From the NCBI GenBank assembly GCA_025150425.1, contig CP102281.1, forward strand, positions 1,364,001 to 1,428,000: a stretch of 64,000 nucleotides of DNA, written 5' to 3'. The DNA is from [Eubacterium] siraeum (GTDB taxonomy: Bacteria; Bacillota; Clostridia; Oscillospirales; Ruminococcaceae). Made by a program: the position numbers and the translations under genes. Below, piece after piece: positions 53,715 to 62,022 of this stretch. The notes below the pieces were generated by a model that saw only the letters and a list, made by a program, of their open reading frames with translations, ran no database searches and had not been told where the DNA came from. The number at the start of each line of letters is the position of its first letter. The stretch's first letter is position 1.

Positions 53715-54020
53715 CGGTCTGTCGAAAAACCAATATATTTTTGAAATGGGGTTTGGGGCGTAGCCCCAAGCGGGGTGAGGGCGGCAGCCCCACACTCACC
53801 CCCTTTCTGGGGAAAGGGGGCAGTTCGGCATGGATGCCGAAATTAGGACACACCAAGCTTTAAGCATGGATGCTTACAAGTGGTCGAACAAAGTCGGTGC
53901 AGGACGCACCGACAACAAACGACCACGATTGCAGAGAGGCAAAGCCATCAGAGTGTCCTAAAGGGGATAGGGATAATAAATCAGAAGTTTATTTCAAAAA
54001 CAGATTTTTTCAGCAAACTG
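53715..54020 (+). mobile_element. Non-coding inverted-repeat element D2
   Basis: 306 bases. Left end CGGTCTGTCGAAAAACC and right end, read inverted, CAGTTTGCTGAAAAAA. Contents: TTGGGGC-GTA-GCCCCAA, GGGCGGCAGCCCC, CCCCTTTC/GAAAGGGG, TTCGGCAT-GG-ATGCCGAA, AAGCAT-GG-ATGCTT, and a nested double hairpin (53880-53926). Compared with D1 it carries an extra hairpin block between CAAGCTTT and GCAAAGCCATCAG. The D1/D2 tract fills most of the gap between the HAD gene and gapA. Confidence 0.75.
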
Positions 54021-54147
54021 AATTTATATATCTATAATAACAGAAAAACTTACACAATTCAACCCTTTTGTGTATATTGCACAAATTACTATTTTAAAAG
54101 TCGGGAATAATTCACTTTCTTTTTTTGATAAAAAATTGTCAAACCAC

Positions 54148-54176
54148 TTGATAATGAGAGAAAAATTTTGTATAAT
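54148..54176 (+). promoter_or_regulatory. Sigma-A promoter of gapA
   Basis: TTGATA (54148-54153), 17-base spacer, TATAAT (54171-54176), about 70 bases before the gapA ATG and 127 bases after the end of D2. Confidence 0.82.
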
Positions 54177-54247
54177 AGAGAAGTAGAAATTTAGCGGACG
54201 CTTTGCGCCTGCAAAAAATTCACAAAATTTTTAGGAGGAATATTCCA

Positions 54248-55282
54248 ATGTCAGTTAAAGTTGCTATTAACGGTTTCGGCCGTATCGGACGTCTTGCTTT
54301 CAGACAGATGTTCGGCGCAGAAGGTTATGAGGTAGTTGCAATCAACGACCTTACAAAGCCCTCAATGCTCGCTCAGCTTTTAAAGTATGATACAGCACAG
54401 GGCGGTTACTGTGGTAAGATAGGTGAGAACCTTCACACAGTTACTGCTGATGACGAAGCAGGCACAATCACAGTTGACGGCAAGACACTCAAGATCTATG
54501 CTATGGCTAAGGCTAATGAGCTTCCCTGGGGCGAAATCGGTGTTGACGTAGTTCTCGAATGCACAGGTTTCTACTGCTCAAAGGACAAGGCACAGGCTCA
54601 CATCGATGCAGGTGCTAAGAAGGTTGTTATTTCTGCTCCCGCAGGTAACGATCTGCCCACAATCGTTTACAGCGTAAACGAAAAGACTCTTACAGCTGAT
54701 GACAAGATCATCTCTGCTGCATCTTGCACAACAAACTGCCTCGCTCCTATGGCTAAGGCTCTTAACGATTATGCTCCTATCCAGAGCGGTATCATGAGCA
54801 CAATCCACGCTTACACAGGCGACCAGATGATCCTCGACGGTCCTCACAGAAAGGGCGACCTCAGAAGAGCAAGAGCAGGTGCTGCTAACATCGTTCCTAA
54901 CTCAACAGGTGCTGCTAAGGCTATCGGCCTTGTTATCCCTGAGCTGAACGGTAAGCTCATCGGTTCTGCACAGAGAGTTCCTGTTCCTACAGGTTCTACA
55001 ACAATCCTTACAGCTGTTGTTAAGGGTGCAGACGTAACTAAGGAAGGCATCAACGCTGCTATGAAGGCTGCTGCTTCTGAGTCTTTCGGTTACAATGAAG
55101 ATGCAATCGTTTCTTCTGACGTTATCGGTATGAGATTCGGTTCACTCTTTGATGCTACACAGACAATGGTAGCTAAGATCGCTGATGATCTGTACGAAGT
55201 TCAGGTTGTTTCATGGTATGACAACGAGAACTCTTACACATCACAGATGGTAAGAACAATCAAGTACTTTGCTGAAATATAA
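54248..55282 (+). CDS. gapA: Glyceraldehyde-3-phosphate dehydrogenase, type I
   Basis: 344 aa from the ATG at 54248, with TTAGGAGGAA 8-9 bases upstream; an in-frame start at 54203 is upstream of the ribosome site. Oxidises glyceraldehyde-3-phosphate to 1,3-bisphosphoglycerate with NAD+. NAD-binding INGFGRIGR at 7-15, active-site [12 protein letters not shown] with Cys160 and catalytic His in [10 protein letters not shown]. The codons GCT, GGT and AAG are strongly preferred over neighbours' usage, as expected for a very highly expressed glycolytic gene. Not followed by pgk. Confidence 0.98.
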   Translation: MSVKVAINGFGRIGRLAFRQMFGAEGYEVVAINDLTKPSMLAQLLKYDTAQGGYCGKIGENLHTVTADDEAGTITVDGKTLKIYAMAKANELPWGEIGVDVVLECTGFYCSKDKAQAHIDAGAKKVVISAPAGNDLPTIVYSVNEKTLTADDKIISAASCTTNCLAPMAKALNDYAPIQSGIMSTIHAYTGDQMILDGPHRKGDLRRARAGAANIVPNSTGAAKAIGLVIPELNGKLIGSAQRVPVPTGSTTILTAVVKGADVTKEGINAAMKAAASESFGYNEDAIVSSDVIGMRFGSLFDATQTMVAKIADDLYEVQVVSWYDNENSYTSQMVRTIKYFAEI

Positions 55283-55304
55283 TCGGTAAAAACTGATACA
55301 TTAC

Positions 55305-55330
55305 GGCTCGTCTTCGGACGAGCCTTTTTG
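55305..55330 (+). terminator. Rho-independent terminator of gapA
   Basis: Perfect 8-bp stem GGCTCGTC/GACGAGCC (55305-55312, 55317-55324) with a TTCG tetraloop, followed by TTTTTG. Confidence 0.93.
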
Positions 55331-55364
55331 TTGTCCGCTATTTCTGAAAATTAGCTGAAAGCGA

Positions 55365-55393
55365 TTGATTTTTCTTTGCCGTTGTGGTAAAAT
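55365..55393 (+). promoter_or_regulatory. Sigma-A promoter of the cyclophilin gene
   Basis: TTGATT (55365-55370), 17-base spacer, TAAAAT (55388-55393), 34 bases before the ATG. Confidence 0.65.
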
Positions 55394-55426
55394 AGAGGAT
55401 AGTTTATGTAAGCAAAGGAGTTCATA

Positions 55427-56260
55427 ATGGTTAAAAAAATATTAGCAGGCATTTTATGTGCCGCAACAATGATTACATTATCGGTAGGATGCTCAGACAG
55501 TGCCGCTCCCGGTGCGTCAACCGACCCTTCGGCAAAGATAACAGGCAACACGGGTGAGGTAAAGCTTGAAAAGGGCGACAAATATGCCGTAATGACAATA
55601 AAAGACTACGGCGATATTACAATTAAGTTATATCCCGATGCCGCACCTAAGGGTACGCAGAATTTCATCGACCTTGCAAACAGCGGATTCTACAACGGAA
55701 AAACGTTCCACAGGGTAGTTGCCGACTTTATGGCACAGGGCGGTAAGGATTTTACGGGAAAGACAAACGTTGAAAGCTTCGGCATAGAAACAAACTACAA
55801 TATGCGCCATTTCTACGGTGCATTCTGCTACGCCAACGCACTCGGCAATAATTCCACAGAGTTCTACATCGTAAACAACAAGAAATCGCAGGATTACAGC
55901 AGCTTCAGTACAGCCAGAATCGACAACAACATTCAGGGCTATGAGGACTACGCAAAGCAGTACGATAAGAATTCTCAGGAATATACCTACTATATGTTCC
56001 AGGCAAACTACTACAGAAACTTAAAGCAGTTCATAGAGAATATGGATGACGCTACAAAGGCAAAGTACAAGGAAGTCGGCGGCACTCCCTCTCTTGACGG
56101 TAACTACACCGTGTTCGGTCAGACGGTAGACGGCTTTGACGTTCTTGACAAGATTTCTGCCGTTGAGGTTGAAACAAACGACGCTATGGGCGGCAAAGAA
56201 GTAAGTAAGCCCAAAACGGAAATAATAATCGAAAAAGTCGAGATAAAGGATTACGAATAA
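55427..56260 (+). CDS. Cyclophilin-type peptidyl-prolyl isomerase lipoprotein
   Basis: 277 aa. The signal peptide ends in lipobox LSVGC (lipid-modified Cys22). After a short linker the cyclophilin domain runs from about residue 48: GDITIKLYPDAAPKGTQNFIDLANSGFYNGKTFHRVVADFMAQGGKDFTG is the canonical core with the FHRV and MAQGG active-site segments. A helical insertion near residues 155-215 (with DNNIQGYEDYAKQYDKN...) interrupts the fold before NYTVFGQTVDGFDVLDKI. The insertion is unusual compared with ~165-aa cyclophilins. Likely a cell-surface folding factor. Confidence 0.92.
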   Translation: MVKKILAGILCAATMITLSVGCSDSAAPGASTDPSAKITGNTGEVKLEKGDKYAVMTIKDYGDITIKLYPDAAPKGTQNFIDLANSGFYNGKTFHRVVADFMAQGGKDFTGKTNVESFGIETNYNMRHFYGAFCYANALGNNSTEFYIVNNKKSQDYSSFSTARIDNNIQGYEDYAKQYDKNSQEYTYYMFQANYYRNLKQFIENMDDATKAKYKEVGGTPSLDGNYTVFGQTVDGFDVLDKISAVEVETNDAMGGKEVSKPKTEIIIEKVEIKDYE

Positions 56261-56268
56261 AAAAACAG

Positions 56269-56298
56269 ATACCGCCTGCAAACAGGCGGTATTCTTTA
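56269..56298 (+). terminator. Rho-independent terminator of the cyclophilin gene
   Basis: 10-bp stem ATACCGCCTG/CAGGCGGTAT (56269-56278, 56283-56292) followed by TCTTTATA. Confidence 0.85.
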
Positions 56299-56327
56299 TA
56301 AAAGAAACTATTTGACTGCATAAAAAT

Positions 56328-56366
56328 ACAGCCCGTTGATATAATGATCAATGGGCTGTTTTATTT
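56328..56366. terminator. Bidirectional terminator hairpin
   Basis: 13-bp stem (56328-56340 with 56347-56359, one G-U) flanked by AAAAAT on the left and TTTATTT on the right; it lies 3' of the minus-strand solute-binding protein gene. Confidence 0.82.
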
Positions 56367-56382
56367 GTATGTTAGTATGTTA

Positions 56383-57798
56383 TCAGAGAAGACCGTTATA
56401 ATACTCTATCTGCTTATTTATCGTGCCGAGGCTTGCCTCACGCATCTGCGTCCATGTCTGACCCTGATACTGTTCTGAGTACATTTCAAACAGTGTATTA
56501 CCGAGAACATCCCTGATTATCTGACTTGTAGTTTCGTCAAGTCCGTAAGGGTTATCAATTACAGCATGTAAGTTGTCGATATCCTTGAAGCTCATAAGAA
56601 AATCGTACATTTCATCGGTGTACTTCTTGTTTCTCATGATACTGCCTTTTGTTGTAGCCCTGAGATCTTCATCAGTAAAGCTAAGACGGCAGCAGTTAAT
56701 AAATACCGACGCCTGTTTAGCATATTTTGAGCCTGCCGGAACAAGATATCCGAATGTAGACATTGAATAATAATATTCATCAGCTTCCGGATCTCTGGGG
56801 AATGGAACGAAGAAATAATCAAGCGTATCATCTTTCTGCATTAATTTTGCATAGCCTGAAATAATCCATTCGCCCATGCCCTGAAATGCCGCTGTGCCTT
56901 CCTTGATAGGTGTGGTGTCAACATCTATGACACCTTCCTGGAACGATGCAAGACCTTCGTTTTTAAGCGTCTGCATAAAGTTAGCGGCTCTGTCAACATT
57001 TGCGTTGCTGAAGTTCTGCACCAGCTTACCGTCAGCTCCGACTGAAATAAGCGCCGTACCGGTACTGTTTATAAACGACTGAGCTGAATATGCAGTCGCA
57101 CCGTATAAGCCTGTTCTGTTGCCGTCAGCATCAGAATCAATGAACTTTCTGATGCAGTCCGTCATTGTATCCCATGTCCATTCACCCTTGTCGTAAAGCT
57201 CTTTGGGATCTTCAATGCCAATCTGCTCAAAAACGCCACGGTTATATACAAGGAAGTTTGGGGAAACATTATAAGCCCAGGGGTAGTAATAATTCTTTCC
57301 GCCCCACTTGTACTGGTTTATATACGACTCAACTCCTGCCCACTGAGGTGCTGACATATTCATATATTCTTCAAGCGGTGTGTACATATTTTTTGACATA
57401 AGTAAAGGGAAAGTGTCGTCTGAATAGTCAACAAGGTCAGGTGACTCACCGGAAGAAATAGCTGTAGTCAGCTTTTCCTGAATCTGCATAGAACCGACTA
57501 ACGTGCATTTTATTGTACAGCCGTAATTCTCCGAGAAATATTTGTATGCCGGCTTAACATCGCCTGCGGTTGTTATATCATAACCACCGAGATATTCAAG
57601 TTCTGCGGGTTCTACTTCTTCACCTGCGTCAATACTTATATCGCCAACGCTGACCGGATTTTCAATCTCGTCATCAATCGTTGTTTCGGTATCGGAAGAT
57701 GTCGTTGTACTGTCTGTGGTGCTGTTTGAGCAGGCAGCCATTGAAACCACAGTTGCACCTGCAATTATGCCTGCCATTATTCGTTTTAAATTTACCAT
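56383..57798 (-). CDS. Extracellular solute-binding lipoprotein (sugar-type ABC)
   Basis: 471 aa from the ATG at 57798, preceded by GGAGG with 8-base spacing; the longer ORF start at 57813 would include the ribosome site. Signal peptide with lipobox SMAAC, then a Thr/Ser/Asp-rich linker and a family 1-type solute-binding fold (ITTAGDVKPAYKYFSENYGCTIKCTLVG..., GIEDPKELYDKGEWTWDTMTDCIRKF, FQGMGEWIISGY). Likely binds an oligosaccharide. No permease or ATPase genes of this class are adjacent, so it is an orphan binding protein. Confidence 0.9.
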   Translation of the reverse strand: MVNLKRIMAGIIAGATVVSMAACSNSTTDSTTTSSDTETTIDDEIENPVSVGDISIDAGEEVEPAELEYLGGYDITTAGDVKPAYKYFSENYGCTIKCTLVGSMQIQEKLTTAISSGESPDLVDYSDDTFPLLMSKNMYTPLEEYMNMSAPQWAGVESYINQYKWGGKNYYYPWAYNVSPNFLVYNRGVFEQIGIEDPKELYDKGEWTWDTMTDCIRKFIDSDADGNRTGLYGATAYSAQSFINSTGTALISVGADGKLVQNFSNANVDRAANFMQTLKNEGLASFQEGVIDVDTTPIKEGTAAFQGMGEWIISGYAKLMQKDDTLDYFFVPFPRDPEADEYYYSMSTFGYLVPAGSKYAKQASVFINCCRLSFTDEDLRATTKGSIMRNKKYTDEMYDFLMSFKDIDNLHAVIDNPYGLDETTSQIIRDVLGNTLFEMYSEQYQGQTWTQMREASLGTINKQIEYYNGLL

Positions 57799-57843
57799 AA
57801 AAAATACCTCCAATTAATTTTTTATTGGTTTAACTTAATTTAT

Positions 57844-57872
57844 ACTATACCACCATAGCAGAAAAACCACAA
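57844..57872 (-). promoter_or_regulatory. Possible promoter of the solute-binding protein gene
   Basis: Minus strand TTGTGG (57872-57867), 17-base spacer, TATAGT (57849-57844). The -35 is weak. Confidence 0.45.
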
Positions 57873-57974
57873 TGTATTTTTCTGCTTGAAACAGTCGCAT
57901 TTTGTGCAAAGTGCGTTCAATATTTAATCATATTATAAAACAAACGCCGAGAAACTCAGGTGAATTTCTATAAT

Positions 57975-58012
57975 AAAAATACGGAACTCATTTAAAACAA
58001 GTTCCGTATCAA
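57975..58012 (-). terminator. Terminator of the small Cys-rich protein gene
   Basis: Stem ATACGGAAC (57979-57987) and GTTCCGTAT (58001-58009); read on the minus strand the hairpin is followed by TTTTATTA. Confidence 0.8.
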
Positions 58013-58034
58013 AGTTATTATTCTCTTTCACGCA

Positions 58035-58247
58035 TCAGAAATTGATATTGTTTACATCCGAATTTGCAAGCTGTATCTCCTTCTTGGGAATACGCTTGAG
58101 AGGAGAATAAACAAACTTCTTGCAGGAATCGTAAGATTTTACAACTCCGAACTTTGAGCACTGTATCTTATCATCACCCATAGCGGTGCCAAGCTCACAG
58201 TACTTGCAGGAAGGCTTGATATTGTTGCCGAACAGTTTCTTTTTCAT
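58035..58247 (-). CDS. Small cysteine-containing protein, unknown
   Basis: 70 aa from the ATG at 58247, with TAGGTGG about 8 bases upstream. Basic, no membrane segment. Four cysteines arranged CKYCELG...CSKFG...CKKF suggest a metal-binding knuckle. Has its own terminator. I recall similar short ORFs in related Clostridia but no function. Confidence 0.7.
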   Translation of the reverse strand: MKKKLFGNNIKPSCKYCELGTAMGDDKIQCSKFGVVKSYDSCKKFVYSPLKRIPKKEIQLANSDVNNINF

Positions 58248-58350
58248 ATAAAACACCACCTAACGAAATTTCACTGCATATTATTGCCGTTATATCTAAA
58301 GTAATTATATCACATCATTAAAAATAAATCCAGTACTTTTTTAAAATTTT

Positions 58351-59388
58351 TTATATTTTCTTCATTTTTTCCGTACATTTCAGTAAAATGAATGTCATTG
58401 CCGCTATACACATAAGCAGTAAGGGGTCAGTCAGCAGTGTATCTGTGGCATAAGCGAACGCATCGGCGGCAGGCTTATATCCCGTTATCTGCAGTAAAAG
58501 ACAGCACACACCGGCGCTCACAGCCGATATCAATATTCGTGAAAATATAAAATAAAGCTTATTGACCTTAAAATCCGCAAGGGAGAATATCTGATATATT
58601 ACACACAGTCCGCCGAATGAAATAAGCGCAGAGGTTATCGGCAAGGAGAAAATAACGCCGTCTGTCTTTATATTCGTTATTTCGGTTACTGCCTTAAGAA
58701 AGGCGGGTATCTCCATATTAAAGACGGCGTGCAGCAAATACCCTGCAAGCTCCGTTACGCAGTTGAAAAGCAATATCGGCAGAATGATATTCAGCATTGC
58801 TCTTGCCGCTGAAATAAGAGAAGCCGATATGTCGGACGAAGAAAAGCCGATTTCTGTCCTATACGGCTTGAAAGCGGTATTTCTGACATTCATTACAACA
58901 GCCGCAAGGAAATTTGCCGTAAGGCAGGATATAAATACAATAATCCCTGCGGTTACATCGTTATACACGCCTATCCCCACTATACCCGTAACAAAGGCAG
59001 GTCCGCTGTTGTAGCAGTAGCATAAATGCTTTGAGTAGCTGCGGCTATTGTCAGGGTCGTTACCGTAAAGCTCACTCAGAAGCCTTACACCGACAGGATA
59101 ACCGCCTATCTGGCTGAGAACAAATACGGCGAAGGTCTTTTTGTCGAGCCTTAAAATGTATCTTGATATGTACCACAAGGGTGTTGCCGTAACTTCACCG
59201 ATATTGGTTTTTATAATAAGCGTGGCAAAAGCCATAAAGCAGAATAACGACGGTATAAGGCTGTCAAGGCAGGTGCCGATACACCTTCGTACCGTGTCGG
59301 ACGTTCCTCTGCTGTCAGCGGTCAGAAGTACGCATATGATTACCGATAAAATACAGATTGTCGCTTGTCTGATACGTTTTGCTATAAT
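58351..59388 (-). CDS. YlbJ-like sporulation integral membrane protein, probable non-AUG start
   Basis: From the first ATG (59235) the product is 294 aa, but the frame stays open to 59394 and the extra ~50 residues look genuine: a basic IAKRIRQ, a hydrophobic helix (ATICILSVIICVLLT) and the family-like CIGTCLDSLIPSLFCFMAFATL. No ATG, GTG or TTG occurs there. A GTGAGGG site lies 3-6 bases before ATT (59388) or ATA (59385). YlbJ marks include QIGGYPVGVRLLSELY and CYCYNSGPAFVTGIVG; about eight helices in total. Divergent from yqfC, so it lies in a sporulation context. The coordinate given uses the ATT codon. Confidence 0.78.
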   Translation of the reverse strand: MIAKRIRQATICILSVIICVLLTADSRGTSDTVRRCIGTCLDSLIPSLFCFMAFATLIIKTNIGEVTATPLWYISRYILRLDKKTFAVFVLSQIGGYPVGVRLLSELYGNDPDNSRSYSKHLCYCYNSGPAFVTGIVGIGVYNDVTAGIIVFISCLTANFLAAVVMNVRNTAFKPYRTEIGFSSSDISASLISAARAMLNIILPILLFNCVTELAGYLLHAVFNMEIPAFLKAVTEITNIKTDGVIFSLPITSALISFGGLCVIYQIFSLADFKVNKLYFIFSRILISAVSAGVCCLLLQITGYKPAADAFAYATDTLLTDPLLLMCIAAMTFILLKCTEKMKKI

Positions 59389-59449
59389 TATCCCTCACTT
59401 CTTTTTTGCTTGTACCTGCATATAAATTATATGAAAGGAGAGCAGAAAA

Positions 59450-59734
59450 ATGAACGTCGATAAGTTAGCAATGAGATATGAACAGCTTAAAAACAAAACA
59501 CGCAGGCATTCGTTTATCACGCTGAAGGACAACAGGAGCGCCGAACTGGAATGCTGCAGGAAAATACTGAAATTCGAGGATAATATAATTGAACTGGAGA
59601 TTCCGTGCGGAATAGTGAGGATTATCGGTATCGGGCTGAAATTCAAGACATTCGGTTACGACAGCGTGAAAATATCGGGGAAAATACATTCGGTAGGGTT
59701 TGAACAGGCAAATCACGGCGAAGCGGAGGAATAA
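59450..59734 (+). CDS. yqfC: Sporulation protein YqfC (YabP/YqfC family)
   Basis: 94 aa with no membrane segment, beta-rich C-terminal half (ELEIPCGIVRIIGIGLKFKTFGYDSVKISGKIHSVGFE). GAAAGGAGAG precedes the ATG. Its stop overlaps the yqfD ATG (ATAATGA arrangement), the conserved yqfC-yqfD pair. Upstream CATATAAA near 59419 could be a sigma-E -10, but the -35 is not convincing. Confidence 0.88.
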   Translation: MNVDKLAMRYEQLKNKTRRHSFITLKDNRSAELECCRKILKFEDNIIELEIPCGIVRIIGIGLKFKTFGYDSVKISGKIHSVGFEQANHGEAEE

Positions 59735-60927
59735 TGAAGAGAAGAAAAGCAAGGGCAGCATTTGCCGCATATATCACGATAAATGGGCTTGGCGGTTTTC
59801 AGGAGAAGTTTATAAGCGAGCTTATAACAAACGATATTCAGATATATGAAATATGTCAGGGCAAAGACGGCTTTACGGCTGTCATAAAGCCATACAGCTA
59901 TCTTAAAACGGCGAGGATAGCAAGAAAACACGGAATACGGCTCAGAGTTGCCGAAAGGCAAGGCTTTATATTCAGGCTTTTGCCGCTAAGGAAAAGATGG
60001 GGGCTTGTTACCGGCGCATTGTGCTGTTGCGCTGTAATAGTCCTGCTGTCGCAATTTGTATGGAGGATAGACATCATCGGAAACAGCGAGGTCACCGACA
60101 CACAGATATGTGCCGTGATGGAGAAAAACGGCCTTATGCCCGGCTGCAGCAGAAAGTCTTTTGACGAATGGGTATGCGAGCAATCTGCAATGGCTGAAAT
60201 CGGCAGGCTGTCATGGGTGGCGGTCGAACGGCAGGGGAGCAGAGTATCTGTAAAGGTTGCTGAAACAAACGAACCTGAGCCTGCGGAAATTCCGATAGAA
60301 ACACCTTGCAACGTAATAAGCGACTTTGACGGTCAGCTTATCTATACGGAAATATATAAGGGTAAGCTGCAAACTACCGTCGGGAGCGGAATAGTAAAGG
60401 GTCAGCTTATCATAAGCGGTACTGTCAACGATAACGGAGGACATATCGTATATGTTCACGCAGACGGACTGCTAAAAGCCGAGTGCGAGCAGACAGAAGA
60501 ATTTTTTCTTCCGTTTGAGCAGACCCGAAGCGTGAAAACGGACGAGAAATATTATTCAACCTATCTGATGTTCGGCTCTTTCGCCTTGCCGCTTCCGTGG
60601 GAGCATTATGAGGCGGAGAATATGGATGGCTTTACCTACAGCGAGGATACATATAATGTAAGCATTCTCGGTGCAGACACACCGTACAGATATAAAAGGG
60701 GAGTTTACACAAGGCTGTCGGAGAAAACCGTCAGATATACCGCCCGTGACATAATGACACAGCTTGAAAAGCAGAAAAAGGATTATGAAGAAAATTTCCT
60801 TTCGCAGTGCAGGATACTTTCGGATGAAAGAGAGATCTGTACGGAAGAAAACGGTATCAGAATGACAGTGAAATATAAGCTGGAGCGTAATATCGGCGTA
60901 AAGCAACCGATTACTGTTTTATATTGA
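59734..60927 (+). CDS. yqfD: Sporulation protein YqfD
   Basis: 397 aa: an N-terminal soluble domain (residues ~1-85), one membrane helix (about 92-110, GLVTGALCCCAVIVLLSQFVW) and a large extracytoplasmic beta-rich region with RIDIIGNSEVTDTQICAVMEKNGLMPG, a POTRA-like segment. This is the normal YqfD layout. It is translationally coupled to yqfC; phoH follows under its own promoter. Confidence 0.9.
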   Translation: MKRRKARAAFAAYITINGLGGFQEKFISELITNDIQIYEICQGKDGFTAVIKPYSYLKTARIARKHGIRLRVAERQGFIFRLLPLRKRWGLVTGALCCCAVIVLLSQFVWRIDIIGNSEVTDTQICAVMEKNGLMPGCSRKSFDEWVCEQSAMAEIGRLSWVAVERQGSRVSVKVAETNEPEPAEIPIETPCNVISDFDGQLIYTEIYKGKLQTTVGSGIVKGQLIISGTVNDNGGHIVYVHADGLLKAECEQTEEFFLPFEQTRSVKTDEKYYSTYLMFGSFALPLPWEHYEAENMDGFTYSEDTYNVSILGADTPYRYKRGVYTRLSEKTVRYTARDIMTQLEKQKKDYEENFLSQCRILSDEREICTEENGIRMTVKYKLERNIGVKQPITVLY

Positions 60928-60944
60928 TTTAGCGTAAAATTGTA

Positions 60945-60973
60945 TTGAAAAAAAGCCCGGAATGTGGTATAAT
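60945..60973 (+). promoter_or_regulatory. Sigma-A promoter of phoH-ybeY-dgkA-era
   Basis: TTGAAA (60945-60950), 17-base spacer, TATAAT (60968-60973), about 60 bases before the phoH ATG. Confidence 0.8.
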
Positions 60974-61034
60974 ATCATAGAATAGAGCATAAAACAGATG
61001 AATTTCAGGATTTGAAAGGAATATATCACGATAA

Positions 61035-61997
61035 ATGACAGAAAAAGCTGTTAGCATTCAGGATATGAGCCGGATTCACCTTATTTTCGGTGACTTTGAC
61101 AACAATATCAACATTATTCAGAAGGAATATAAGGTTTCGATATTCACCCGTGACGATGAGATACGCATAAAAGGCGATGAAAACGCTGTGGATAACGCAG
61201 AGCAGGTAATAAAAACGCTGATTTCAACCGTTGAAAAAGGTGAAACTCCGACCGAGCAGAGCGTAAGATACGCTATTTCTATGACAAACGAGGGAAAGGG
61301 TGAGGAGGTACAGACGCTTACCGCGGACTGTATCTGCGTCAGCCATACAGGAAAGCCGATAAAGGCGAAAACGGTCGGTCAGTCGAAATATGTAAACAGC
61401 ATAAAGAAAAACACCATAGTGTTCGGAGTAGGTCCTGCCGGTACGGGTAAGACATATCTTGCCGTAGCGCTTGCGGTAAGGGCGTTCAAGGCGCACGAGG
61501 TGCAACGTATAATTCTTACACGTCCTGCCGTGGAGGCGGGCGAGAAGCTCGGATTTCTGCCGGGCGACCTGCAGAACAAGGTCGACCCTTATCTGCGTCC
61601 GCTGTATGACGCACTTTTCGATATGATGGGGTCTGAAGCGTTTCAGCGTAATATGGAGCGAGGCTGTATAGAAGTCGCTCCGCTTGCGTATATGCGAGGC
61701 AGAACGCTTGATGACAGCTTTATAATACTTGACGAGGCGCAGAATACGACTCCCGAACAGATGAAGATGTTTCTGACCCGACTCGGCTTTAACAGCAAGA
61801 TGGTCATAACGGGCGATATTACCCAGATTGACCTGCCTGATTCAAAACGTTCGGGACTTGTCGAGGCGACAAAGATATTGAAGAATATCGAAGACATCGC
61901 CATCAACCGTTTTACAGAAAAGGACGTTGTGCGTCACAGGCTGGTACAGGATATAGTAAGAGCCTATGAGCAGTACAATGAAAGAAAGAAAAGCTGA
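61035..61997 (+). CDS. phoH: PhoH-family ATPase
   Basis: 320 aa. An N-terminal KH-like segment (residues ~15-75) precedes the PhoH NTPase domain: Walker A GPAGTGKTYLA near residues 136-146, the LTRPAVEAGEKLGFLPGDLQNKVDPYLRPLYDAL segment and Walker B FIILDEAQNTTPEQMKMFLTRLG. PhoH proteins act with YbeY in RNA metabolism; ybeY follows 25 bases after the stop. The ATG at 61035 follows AAAGGAATAT. Confidence 0.95.
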   Translation: MTEKAVSIQDMSRIHLIFGDFDNNINIIQKEYKVSIFTRDDEIRIKGDENAVDNAEQVIKTLISTVEKGETPTEQSVRYAISMTNEGKGEEVQTLTADCICVSHTGKPIKAKTVGQSKYVNSIKKNTIVFGVGPAGTGKTYLAVALAVRAFKAHEVQRIILTRPAVEAGEKLGFLPGDLQNKVDPYLRPLYDALFDMMGSEAFQRNMERGCIEVAPLAYMRGRTLDDSFIILDEAQNTTPEQMKMFLTRLGFNSKMVITGDITQIDLPDSKRSGLVEATKILKNIEDIAINRFTEKDVVRHRLVQDIVRAYEQYNERKKS

Positions 61998-62022
61998 CCG
62001 CTTTTAAATGAGGAAAGTAAAA

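Noticed and set aside
53418-54033. CRISPR-like repeat array
   Set aside because: Repeats are long (about 300 bases), only two copies exist, there are no regular spacers and no cas genes.
53325-54110. Plus-strand ORFs of 76-136 aa over elements D1 and D2
   Set aside because: Products consist of translated hairpin modules that are repeated in different frames (for example the FGMDAEI/SSAWMPKLG type). No ribosome sites; the sequences are non-coding element DNA.
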